In this document: positions 9,254 to 17,039 of the stretch, in pieces | Position numbering within the stretch: the stretch's first letter is position 1 | How the letters are laid out: the number at the start of each line of letters is the position of its first letter | Source: Flavobacterium ginsenosidimutans | GTDB lineage: Bacteria; Bacteroidota; Bacteroidia; Flavobacteriales; Flavobacteriaceae | Assembly (NCBI RefSeq): GCF_003254625.1 | Contig: NZ_QJRJ01000080.1 | Span: 1 to 64,000, forward strand | Reading direction: 5' to 3' | DNA: 64,000 bases | Notes under the pieces: model-generated | What the model saw: only the letters and a program-made list of their open reading frames with translations | The model's database searches: none | What the model was told of the DNA's origin: nothing | Position numbers and translations under genes: made by a program

Positions 9254-9523
9254 TTATCTATTGCTGACACAAGCCTTCTGAATCTGCTTCTCTGAAAATG
9301 GCGATAACGTTTCTGCCAGATTTCGGCTGGTTCTTAAACAGCTCAGTATTTTTTGCCTTAAATTGATATCGTCGCCAAACTCTGTATGCATTAATAGCTC
9401 GAAGATTTCCTGCAAATACATGGGCTGTTCTTTGTAATCTCCCTCAAACAATTCGTCTGAAAGGAAATTAATTACGGATGGCACTACATCACGATGTGTT
9501 GGTTTTTGATTTTCTTTTGTCAT
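9254..9523 (-). CDS. small helical protein, unknown function
   Basis: An 89-aa soluble, mostly helical protein (VINFLSDELFEGDY, YLQEIFELLMHTEFGDD, RQKILSCLRTSRNLAETL). It has no signal peptide or membrane segment, and I do not recognise it. It lies downstream of the structured segment 9551-9695, which would form its 5' leader, and near the defence genes. An accessory role is possible but unproven. Confidence 0.55.
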   Translation of the reverse strand: MTKENQKPTHRDVVPSVINFLSDELFEGDYKEQPMYLQEIFELLMHTEFGDDINLRQKILSCLRTSRNLAETLSPFSEKQIQKACVSNR

Positions 9524-9550
9524 TTTTCTGAAAATATTAAACGCACGAAA

Positions 9551-9695
9551 CCCTCATCTTCGGTTGTGACAAAACATTCTTATCGAATGAGATTAGGGCT
9601 ATCACTAGCTCCAGCAACGTGAATGAGGGCTTCGCTTATGTTAACTTATAAAGTTTCAAAGTTCTCGATTGCCGATAAAATGTTTTGTCGAGAAC
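9551..9695 (-). ncRNA. candidate structured RNA / leader of the 89-aa gene
   Basis: Several complementary segments are nested. CCCTCAT (9551-9557) pairs with ATGAGGG (9623-9629), enclosing a GCTA-TCAC-TAGC hairpin (9598-9609). An 18-nt imperfect inverted repeat, GACAAAACATTCTTATCG, has its partner near 9673-9690. GTTCTCGA (9661-9668) pairs with TCGAGAAC (9688-9695). The block sits directly upstream of the 89-aa minus-strand gene. It could be a riboregulator, a MITE-like remnant or an operator region. Covariation would be needed to decide. Confidence 0.4.
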
Positions 9696-9824
9696 AAAGA
9701 TAAAACTTTATTTCAAAAAGAAAGAAATAACTTACTTTTTTTTTATAAATCAAAATTAGAACGCAAAGATAAAATTATTGTTGGTAGATGTAATATTTCC
9801 TGTTATTTGAGTAATACTGTTTTC
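9696..9824. other. AT-rich gap with no recognised feature
   Basis: This is very AT-rich sequence between the structured element and the end of the defence operon. A plus-strand open frame (9669-9875) runs across it but is Lys/Phe-rich noise that overlaps the antisense 73-aa gene. Confidence 0.4.
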
Positions 9825-10046
9825 TTAAATTTTATTTTTAATACTTTCAATAATCTTTTTGACCTCATTAATTGAATTAATATTACTCCAATTTTCTTTT
9901 AAATTTTCGTAAATAATTTCAACCTTTCCATCTAATGACAAAGTTATCAATGTATTTAATTCTTTATTTACAAAATCTTTATTTTTGTTTATAAGTTCAT
10001 GTTTATATACAAATCCTAAATCTTCAACTTGTTCTCTTGTTATCAT
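9825..10046 (-). CDS. 73-aa protein, third ORF of the Gabija-like operon
   Basis: Begins at ATG 10046, only 4 nt after the helicase stop, so it is almost certainly co-transcribed with the two defence genes. It is a small, acidic, helical protein (HELINKNKDFVNKELNTLIT...NEVKKIIESIKNKI) with no membrane span and no recognised domain. Base composition is as AT-rich as the two upstream genes, consistent with arrival as one unit. It could be an accessory or regulatory subunit; no function is assigned. Confidence 0.6.
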   Translation of the reverse strand: MITREQVEDLGFVYKHELINKNKDFVNKELNTLITLSLDGKVEIIYENLKENWSNINSINEVKKIIESIKNKI

Positions 10047-10050
10047 AGTT

Positions 10051-12129
10051 TTATTTTTTTAGTAAATCATCATTAATAATCCAATCAGCATTTCTATATT
10101 TATCTAAATCATCCTTCACGTTTTCCTCTAAAACTGCAAAACATAACAAATGTGTTGGACGAGAAAAACCAACATACATCATTTTCAATGCTTCAATTCC
10201 TGTTGGCGTTTCACAACTTTGTTTTTCTTTATATAGCGGGATTGTTTTTGATTGCTGTTTCTTGCTTGATTTATTTAAACTAGTTTCTTTTAATTTTAAA
10301 GTTTCATAAATAGGTTTTTTATATGCCGTTTCAACGTACATTGTAGCACAATGTGTTTGCCCTTTTACAGCATGAATTGTTGCAACTTCAATTCCTAAAT
10401 GATCTTGAATAATCTTTTTATTCTTAATCTTATTTTCATCATTAAATTCAAAAATAAACAGCAGTGTTTTATGATTTATTTTTAAATCAAACCATTCTTT
10501 TAATTCATTTTCAATGAATTTTTTAACCGAATTAAAAACAAGCCTATAATTCTTTGAAGAAACTAAATCAAAACACCAATAAAATAATTTACTTTTAAAA
10601 TCTTCGTAAATTTCATTATTAGGATATGCTTTGATGTATTCTATTAAATCACTTTTAGTATAAAAACGCTCAACACTTTTACCTCTGATTTTTTTTACTA
10701 TTTTTTTATCTTCAAATCTTAATATTGCAATTAAAGCATTCAGTATTGATTTTCTAGCCCCCTCTAAAGTTTCTTTTTCTTGATTAAAAAGCTGTAGATA
10801 TTTACTCAATGAATCAAAATCTTCTTTTTTTGTTTTGCTTAATTTATTATATCCAAAAACAGTATGAAGACATAAATTACCATCACCTACATTTGTCCTT
10901 TCTCCTGTCCAGCCAATAATTTTAAAACCTTTTTTCTTTGCTTCAATTTTATGAAGATCATGATCTCTTATTATTTCTTCAAACTTAATTTTTAAATGTT
11001 CTTTGGTTTCTTTAGTAAATAAAACTAAATGAGGGTGAATTTCTTTTTCTCCATTTAATAATTTTCTTTCACCAACAACTTTAAAATTTTCTTCTTCATT
11101 TCTATATGTAAAGCAATTTACCAAATCAGCATTTTTAGAACTTAACCGATTTGAGCCATTTAGATATTTAATATTTCTTGGCTCCCAATCACATTCTTCT
11201 TTAACTTTATTATAAATTGATTGATTTGGATCGCCAATTCTTTGAATTATCGTTTTAGATTTTTTACTAAAAAAAATATCATCAATAATATCAATTTGAT
11301 ATTTTTCCAAATCTTGCATTTCATCAATAAAAACATATCCAAAACGATGCTGAAGTTGTTCTTTAATATTTGGATAATTATGTAAATACCATTTTGCAAT
11401 TGAAAAGGAATCTTTATATGATAAAATACCATTTCTAAATAAATTTTCTTTCCAATTTTCAATCTCTAAATAATGATCATTAGCGGATCCTCCAAATTTA
11501 AATAATGTTGTGTCCTTCTCTCCATATAATATTTTTCTATTTATTAAATCAAATTTTAAATGAAAAATAAAATTTATAGTATTTTCATTTTTTTCTACTG
11601 TAGAAATGTTTAATCTATTATGATTTGCTTTTCCATATAAAAGATTCTTAAGCTTTTGAGAAACATCTTCTTTTTTTTTCCATTCAAGCTTATAAAAGAA
11701 ATCAGCTACTTCTTTTCCATATATTTCATCATCATTTTTAGCTATATAAGAATCATATTTTATATAATTTGCAGGATTAGCTAAAAACCTATTGACAAAA
11801 GTTTGGATAGTTCCTATAAAGTTTGGATACTCAAATAAATTAGGGCAATGTTTTTTTAATTCTTTCTCAATTTCATTAACTGTTGAATTAGTATGTGCTA
11901 ATACTAAAATTCCTGAACCATCTTTAAATGGAAGTTGTTTAGACAAACAATAAAGTTTAGCCATTAAAGCGGTTGTTTTTCCACTACCTGGAACTGCTAA
12001 TAAATCACAAGTCTCAAGATTTTTAATAAATGGAATCCTTTCTTTTTTATCAAACTCATTTCCTCCAATAAAGATATGTTCTGCTTCTTGAATGTGTACA
12101 TCATTTATCTCTACTTTCATTGCAAACAT
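10051..12129 (-). CDS. UvrD/Rep-like superfamily 1 helicase (Gabija GajB-like)
   Basis: A 692-aa SF1 helicase. Walker A is VPGSGKTT at residues 46-53, Walker B FIDEMQDLEKYQ near 270, motif III GDPNQSIYN near 300, motif V TIHAVKGQTH near 575 and motif VI-like VGFSRPTHLLC near 655. It overlaps the 3' end of the OLD nuclease gene by 29 nt (or 20 nt if the second ATG, 12120, is used), so the two are translationally linked. An OLD nuclease followed by a UvrD helicase is the Gabija arrangement. This protein is clearly longer than the roughly 500-aa GajB reference, so I call it Gabija-like. The DNA is much more AT-rich than its neighbours, a sign of transfer. Confidence 0.85.
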   Translation of the reverse strand: MFAMKVEINDVHIQEAEHIFIGGNEFDKKERIPFIKNLETCDLLAVPGSGKTTALMAKLYCLSKQLPFKDGSGILVLAHTNSTVNEIEKELKKHCPNLFEYPNFIGTIQTFVNRFLANPANYIKYDSYIAKNDDEIYGKEVADFFYKLEWKKKEDVSQKLKNLLYGKANHNRLNISTVEKNENTINFIFHLKFDLINRKILYGEKDTTLFKFGGSANDHYLEIENWKENLFRNGILSYKDSFSIAKWYLHNYPNIKEQLQHRFGYVFIDEMQDLEKYQIDIIDDIFFSKKSKTIIQRIGDPNQSIYNKVKEECDWEPRNIKYLNGSNRLSSKNADLVNCFTYRNEEENFKVVGERKLLNGEKEIHPHLVLFTKETKEHLKIKFEEIIRDHDLHKIEAKKKGFKIIGWTGERTNVGDGNLCLHTVFGYNKLSKTKKEDFDSLSKYLQLFNQEKETLEGARKSILNALIAILRFEDKKIVKKIRGKSVERFYTKSDLIEYIKAYPNNEIYEDFKSKLFYWCFDLVSSKNYRLVFNSVKKFIENELKEWFDLKINHKTLLFIFEFNDENKIKNKKIIQDHLGIEVATIHAVKGQTHCATMYVETAYKKPIYETLKLKETSLNKSSKKQQSKTIPLYKEKQSCETPTGIEALKMMYVGFSRPTHLLCFAVLEENVKDDLDKYRNADWIINDDLLKK

Positions 12130-13897
12130 GTTTTATTGCTTTAATAATATATTCCATTTTTTTATCTTTAGATAAATTCTCTTTTGTTAGTAACAAATCT
12201 TTTTCAATTTTTTCTGCTAACAAAGAAGCAACTTCAACCTTATCTATTGGACTGTGTCCTTTATCCTTTCTTAATTTAGATATAAACTTAACCTCTTCAA
12301 ACTTCCCACCTTTAAATTCATCTGTGCCAGAATGAATTTCAGAGACAGATTCTGTAAAAAATTTAGAAAGTGTTTCTGATTTATATAAACACCATTCTAA
12401 AGTCCAATCACTTGTACAAGATAGTAACACATTCGTACTTTTAAAACTATCTACTAATTCTTCAATTTTCTTTTCTTTTTTTGCTTTTTTAATTTCGCAA
12501 AAAGAATTGTCTTTTACTTCTGGTCTATTATCTAAATCTGTTATTATTGCAACAGGAATACTTAATTTTTCAATCGGATTTTGTCTTAAAAATATTTTCG
12601 CAAATCTTAAGTAAGCTGTAGATCCAACGTTTACGATCGAAATTTCTCTTTCCGTTAAGTCATAGCCAAGTTTTTTAGCAATAACCGGTAAGATTATTTC
12701 TTCTGACCAACCTTCAACTAAAATAACACCTTTCGCAAAAAACAAATTAGCTTTTGTAACATCTAAAAATCGTTCTAAAAATTTATAATCATTTTTATCC
12801 AATTTGGTATACTTGTCATTTTTAGCACTTTGATTTTGTTCATTAGGCAACTCCCCTAAAGGTAAAGCTTGATTATTATTGCAAAGTATCAAATTGTGAA
12901 GCTTGACTTTTGATGCCAAATTTGGACTATGAGTAGATAATATGAATTGAACTTCAGTCTCTTTTTGTAGAGCTTCAATAATTTTCATTTGTGCTTGTGG
13001 ATGTAAATGCGCTTCTAATTCTTCAATCATACAAAGTTTTAAACCATCCCAATTTTCCTTCTTTAAATGTAACAATTCAGCTGCCATATATAACCTATTC
13101 ATGGTTCCTAGACCAAGATTTTGCTGGTTTAATATTCCAAGAGATACTTTTTCTAGAATACTTTTAATATCACTATCACCAAGAGATATGCGAGATGTTT
13201 TCTCTTCATCAGTGAATGAAACTAAAAAATTATCAATAATCTTTTTAAGCTTTTCATTTCCATCAGTTTTAAACCATTTTTCAATTTTTAAATTCAATTC
13301 TTTAAATTCAGATTCAAAAGGATGTACATCACTTTTTGATTTCTTTTTAAAAGATTCGTGTTCTCTAAGAATTTGAGATAATCTTGAGTTTTTTTTTGCT
13401 GTTAAATCGTTATCTGCATCTCTTAATGCTTTCAAATAAGTAATTTTCAAATATTCTCTCGCTTCTGCATTTAATGGATAACCTGTTTCATCCATACCTG
13501 CTTTAACATCTGTTACTAGAATTCTATCCTGTTTAATTTCAACTTGATAAATCAATCTTAAAATAGGTTTAGCATCTTTACCAATACCTTCCCATCCAAG
13601 CCATTCAATAAAGTTTTTAGCTTCATTGGGCTTTAAATCTTTGAATTCAAGTTCTATTCTTAATTTATCAGAATTTCGATAGAAATCAGATTCTTCAACT
13701 TTAATCCATTCGTAAGCATGAGTTTTTAAAACTAATTTAATTGCATCTATAATAGCCGTTTTACCTGAATCATTCTCTCCAATTAGAACGTTTAGACCTT
13801 TATTAAAAGGAACAATTAAATTTGGTACGTTCAAATCAAATGGATTTTCAGAACCATATTTTCTAAAATTCCAGAGCCTTAATTCAGATAGATACAT
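12101..13897 (-). CDS. OLD-family ATP-dependent endonuclease (Gabija GajA-like)
   Basis: A 598-aa protein with an ABC-type ATPase split around a long insert, then a Toprim nuclease domain. Walker A is GENDSGKT (residues 40-47), Walker B IEELEAHLHP (291-300) and the H-loop THSPN (322-326). The Toprim acidic residues are E395 in VEGWSEE and D454/D456 in TDLD. The length is close to the 578-aa GajA. Class 2 OLD proteins paired with UvrD helicases are nicking endonucleases that act against phages in Gabija systems. All key residues are present, so the system looks intact. It is the first gene of the AT-rich unit; upstream lies a 199-nt gap holding its promoter. Confidence 0.9.
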   Translation of the reverse strand: MYLSELRLWNFRKYGSENPFDLNVPNLIVPFNKGLNVLIGENDSGKTAIIDAIKLVLKTHAYEWIKVEESDFYRNSDKLRIELEFKDLKPNEAKNFIEWLGWEGIGKDAKPILRLIYQVEIKQDRILVTDVKAGMDETGYPLNAEAREYLKITYLKALRDADNDLTAKKNSRLSQILREHESFKKKSKSDVHPFESEFKELNLKIEKWFKTDGNEKLKKIIDNFLVSFTDEEKTSRISLGDSDIKSILEKVSLGILNQQNLGLGTMNRLYMAAELLHLKKENWDGLKLCMIEELEAHLHPQAQMKIIEALQKETEVQFILSTHSPNLASKVKLHNLILCNNNQALPLGELPNEQNQSAKNDKYTKLDKNDYKFLERFLDVTKANLFFAKGVILVEGWSEEIILPVIAKKLGYDLTEREISIVNVGSTAYLRFAKIFLRQNPIEKLSIPVAIITDLDNRPEVKDNSFCEIKKAKKEKKIEELVDSFKSTNVLLSCTSDWTLEWCLYKSETLSKFFTESVSEIHSGTDEFKGGKFEEVKFISKLRKDKGHSPIDKVEVASLLAEKIEKDLLLTKENLSKDKKMEYIIKAIKHVCNESRDK

Positions 13898-14096
13898 ATT
13901 TTTTTTCTTTTATTAAATTCTTAAAATCATATAATTCAAAGATGCATCAGATTTTGCAGATATTTTTACGGTTTTCCATAAATCAAAATATAATCGTTAA
14001 TGCGTCTTTCCCTCCAAATATATATAAACAAAAAGCCTTCAAACCAAGTACAAACCCCTGATTTAAAAGCCAACAAATAATCTTTATAATTAATAT

Positions 14097-14894
14097 TTAA
14101 ATTTCAAAAAAGCTTCTAGAATTTCTAGTCGTTTCCTCCGCTACTTTAGCCAAAGTAATTCCTTTAAACTGTGCAATTGTTCCAGCAACATACGGCAGAA
14201 AAGCAGGTTCGCAACGACGTTCGTGGTATTTCTTCAAAAGGCTGTTCGGGACATTTTTAGGAAGCATAAACGGCGCATCGGTTTCAATCATCATTCGGTC
14301 GAGCGGTACGTACTGAATGACTTCTTTTAAATGGCTGAAACGTTTGGCATCTGAAATCGCTCCCGTAAAACCCAGATAAAATCCGTTATCGAGATAGGTT
14401 TTCGCTTCTTGCAACGTTCCCGTAAAACAATGCACAACGGCTTTTGGCAATTGCGGCAAATAGTCTTTGGTAATATTCATAAAGGAATTAAAAGCGCTTC
14501 TTTCGTGCAAAAACAAAGGTTTCTGCACTTCGATCGCTAACTCTAATTGGGCTTTGTAACATTCTTCCTGTTTGTTTCTGGGCGAAAAGTCACGATCAAA
14601 ATCGAGTCCGCATTCGCCAACGGAAACGACGTGTTTCAGTTCTAATAATTTCCTGAGTTTCGAAATACTCTGCGCATCAAAACTCTTCGCATCATGCGGG
14701 TGAATTCCCGCCGTCGAATATAATATTCCCGGATATTGTTTTGCGATTTCTAATGAAACTTCACTGTTTCGTACGCTTGTTCCCGTGAGTATCATTTGCG
14801 ATACATCGGCGTCGAGCGCGTCTTGTACGACATCGTCTATGTCGTTTTGGAATTGTTTGTTGGTTAGGTTAATTCCTATGTCTATATAATTCAT
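14097..14894 (-). CDS. tatD: TatD-family metal-dependent DNase
   Basis: A 265-aa TIM-barrel hydrolase from ATG 14894 (MNYIDIGINLTN). A longer frame using a GTG at 14921 would run into a dispersed repeat and is unlikely. Visible family motifs are HPHDAKSFD, the metal-ligand Glu in VGECGLDFDRDFSPR, FLHERSAF, VHCFTGT and the terminal MIETDAPFMLP. TatD proteins are two-metal 3'-5' exonucleases on DNA or RNA, linked to DNA repair and quality control. The gene is next to rtcB on the same strand, but 470 nt of repeats separate them, so an operon is doubtful. Confidence 0.92.
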   Translation of the reverse strand: MNYIDIGINLTNKQFQNDIDDVVQDALDADVSQMILTGTSVRNSEVSLEIAKQYPGILYSTAGIHPHDAKSFDAQSISKLRKLLELKHVVSVGECGLDFDRDFSPRNKQEECYKAQLELAIEVQKPLFLHERSAFNSFMNITKDYLPQLPKAVVHCFTGTLQEAKTYLDNGFYLGFTGAISDAKRFSHLKEVIQYVPLDRMMIETDAPFMLPKNVPNSLLKKYHERRCEPAFLPYVAGTIAQFKGITLAKVAEETTRNSRSFFEI

Positions 14895-15364
14895 TTTTTT
14901 TGTTTTTTGCCACGAAGGCACTAAGACACAAAGTTTTTTTATTTTTTGGTCTGGTAATTATTTTTTTTGCCACTACGGCGCTAAGACGTTAAGTTTTTTG
15001 TTTTTAATCTCGTAAAGTCGCTGAGCCGCAAAGTTTTTTATTTCACGCAGATTTTAAACAGATTTAAGCAGATGCTCACAGATTATTCTAAAAAAATCTA
15101 ATTTAATCTGTTAAAATCCGCAAAATCTGCGTGAAAAAATCTTTAACTACAAAGTTTGTCATCCTGAGGAACGAAGGATCACATCCAATATTCCTCAAAG
15201 AGAATCGCCAATCTTTGTAGAGTTTCTTGTGTGATCCTTCGTCCCTCAGGATGACAAACTGGGTGTTAGACGCACTGCAGTGCGCCTCTACACTGAAAAC
15301 TGCGACTGATCACTAAAAACACTCCTCTACACTGAAAACTGTGACTGCGACTGAACACTAAAAA
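14895..15364. repeat. repeat-filled spacer between tatD and rtcB
   Basis: No gene is present. In order it holds GCCACGAAGGCACTAAG-type repeats (about 14908-15035), copy A of the TTTCACGCAGATT inverted element (15041-15136), and a nearly perfect 31-bp inverted repeat with arms 15153-15183 and 15230-15260 (one mismatch). Then come a GACGCACTGCAGTGCGCCTCTAC palindrome (about 15269-15291) and short direct repeats of CTACACTGAAAACTG. All look like dispersed flavobacterial intergenic elements. Confidence 0.75.
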
Positions 15365-16786
15365 TCAATCCTCACGGCTTCCATCATCTGCCATTCTCAC
15401 TAATTTCGGTGTAAATTTGGCAACCACATCAACCAAATCCTGTTGTGCTTCCATTACCTGATTGATATCTTTATACGCCATTGGGGCTTCGTCTAGACCT
15501 GCTCCGATAAGCGTAACGCCATGATCTTTCAGGATCGATTTCATTTCGGTTTGAGTGATGTTTTTTATGGCTTGAGTTCTGCTCATTTGTCTTCCTGCTC
15601 CATGCGAAGCCGAATTAATGGCGTTCTCCTCTCCTTTTCCTCTCACCAAAAATCCCGGTGCGGTCATACTTCCCGGAATGATTCCCATAACGTCTTTTCC
15701 GGCTGGGGTTGCTCCTTTTCTATGTACGATCACCTCTTCTCCGTTCCAGATTTCTTTCCAGGCAAAATTATGGTGATTTTCGACTTTGGCTAAAATCGTC
15801 GCACCCAAAGCACGTTCCATTTTGTTATGGATAATCTCATGACAAGCCGAAGCGTAATCTCCCGCCAAATTCATGGCCAGCCAGTATTCTTGTCCTAATT
15901 GCGAATTCATATCTAAATACGCTAAGTTTTTTGCCACTTCTGGAAGTTTACATTCGTCTTTGGCAATTTTAGTATAATGTCCCGCAATGGTTGCGCCCAT
16001 TCCGCGTGAACCCGAATGTGTTAACAAAGCGACGTATTTTCCTTTTGGGATATTCAAAACGGCATCGTCTTGCGCAAATTCCATGATTCCGAATTCCACA
16101 AAATGATTTCCACCACCTGAAGATCCTAATTGTGACCAGGCTTTATCTTTCAAATTCTTCACAAACGGATTCATATTGAACGTTTCGTTCTCCAAAACCG
16201 CATGGTCTGATTTGTACTGACCATGAAATCCGTGACCTGCTCCAAAAATAGAATTCGCAATTAATTCTCTTTTGAATTTGGCTTCGTTTTCAAAGTAAAA
16301 AGCTTCAGGAATATCATAAACCGACAATGCCATTCTACACCCAATATCAACTCCAACGCCATACGGAATAATGGCATTTTTTGTGGCTAAAACTCCGCCA
16401 ATTGGTAATCCGTAACCTTGGTGCGCGTCTGGCATTAAAGCTCCGGCAACCGTAACAGGCAATTTCATGGCAACTTCCATTTGTTTTCTGGCTCCGTCTT
16501 CGATATGATCTAATCCGTAAGCGGAATACGCATTTGGATTCTGATTTAAAGCGATGAAATCTTCTGGTTTTTCATTCGATTTTTCGATTAAAGCAACAGC
16601 CAATTTGCTGAAGATTTTATCGTCTATATAGTTTTCAGGAGTTTCTAAGACGTTTTTGAAATTTGTAATCATTTCGTCTCTGGTGAATCCGTTTCTTTTG
16701 CTGTTTATTTTTAAGGCAATCCCAATTATTTTTCCTTCTGGGAATCCTAATTCTAATATATCTGTACCGTTTATTTGTGTTTTCAT
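15365..16786 (-). CDS. rtcB: RNA-splicing ligase RtcB
   Basis: A 473-aa RtcB, the usual length. RtcB joins RNA ends bearing 2',3'-cyclic phosphate or 3'-phosphate to 5'-OH ends with GTP and Mn2+, reversing cuts made by ribotoxins. Metal-binding residues lie in PDAHQGYG (119-126) and GVDIGC (145-150, with Asp147 and Cys150 equivalent to the Mn ligands). HSGSRGMG and the guanylylated His in SHGAGRQMSR are present, so the enzyme looks active. No archease or RtcA is nearby. A palindrome at 16842-16866, 56-80 nt upstream, matches ones beside the tRNA-like array and the HD/WYL genes, suggesting common control. Confidence 0.96.
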   Translation of the reverse strand: MKTQINGTDILELGFPEGKIIGIALKINSKRNGFTRDEMITNFKNVLETPENYIDDKIFSKLAVALIEKSNEKPEDFIALNQNPNAYSAYGLDHIEDGARKQMEVAMKLPVTVAGALMPDAHQGYGLPIGGVLATKNAIIPYGVGVDIGCRMALSVYDIPEAFYFENEAKFKRELIANSIFGAGHGFHGQYKSDHAVLENETFNMNPFVKNLKDKAWSQLGSSGGGNHFVEFGIMEFAQDDAVLNIPKGKYVALLTHSGSRGMGATIAGHYTKIAKDECKLPEVAKNLAYLDMNSQLGQEYWLAMNLAGDYASACHEIIHNKMERALGATILAKVENHHNFAWKEIWNGEEVIVHRKGATPAGKDVMGIIPGSMTAPGFLVRGKGEENAINSASHGAGRQMSRTQAIKNITQTEMKSILKDHGVTLIGAGLDEAPMAYKDINQVMEAQQDLVDVVAKFTPKLVRMADDGSRED

Positions 16787-16841
16787 TTTTTTGTTTTTAA
16801 AGGGACAAAGGTCCAGAGGTTTATAGGTGCAAAGGTTTTAT

Positions 16842-16866
16842 ACTACTGCGCAGTTATTTTGCGTAG
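16842..16866. promoter_or_regulatory. shared palindromic operator candidate, rtcB copy
   Basis: The half-sites CTGCGCA (16846-16852) and TTGCGTAG around a GTTATT-type spacer form an inverted repeat. On the minus strand it is followed by AGTAGTAT, where a -7 box would lie. The same 26-nt pattern recurs at 19773-19798 and 19861-19887. Three copies within one functional cluster suggest a binding site for the cluster regulator, presumably the WYL protein. Confidence 0.6.
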
Positions 16867-16872
16867 GTTTTA

Positions 16873-16970
16873 TTTCACGCAGATTTTGCAGATTTAAGCA
16901 GATCTAAAAAAGATTTTTTTTATGAATAATCTGCGCTAATCTGCCAAAATCATTTTAAATCAGCGTGAAA
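16873..16970. repeat. TTTCACGCAGATT inverted element, copy B
   Basis: The ends TTTCACGCAGATTTTGCAGA and CAGCGTGAAA are inverted repeats, with internal AGCAGATC / AATCTGCG complementarity. Copies A (15041-15136) and C (20623-20719) have the same length of about 97 nt. Transcribed, it would fold into a long hairpin. Confidence 0.75.
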
Positions 16971-17039
16971 CATTAATCTTTGCGGAGACGCACAGCAGTG
17001 CGCCTCTACAAAAACCTTTGCATCTATGAACCTTTGCAC

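Noticed and set aside
10051..13897. AddAB/RecBCD-type repair genes
   Set aside because: The first gene has an OLD-type split ATPase with Toprim residues rather than an AddB/RecC fold, so a Gabija-like pair fits better.
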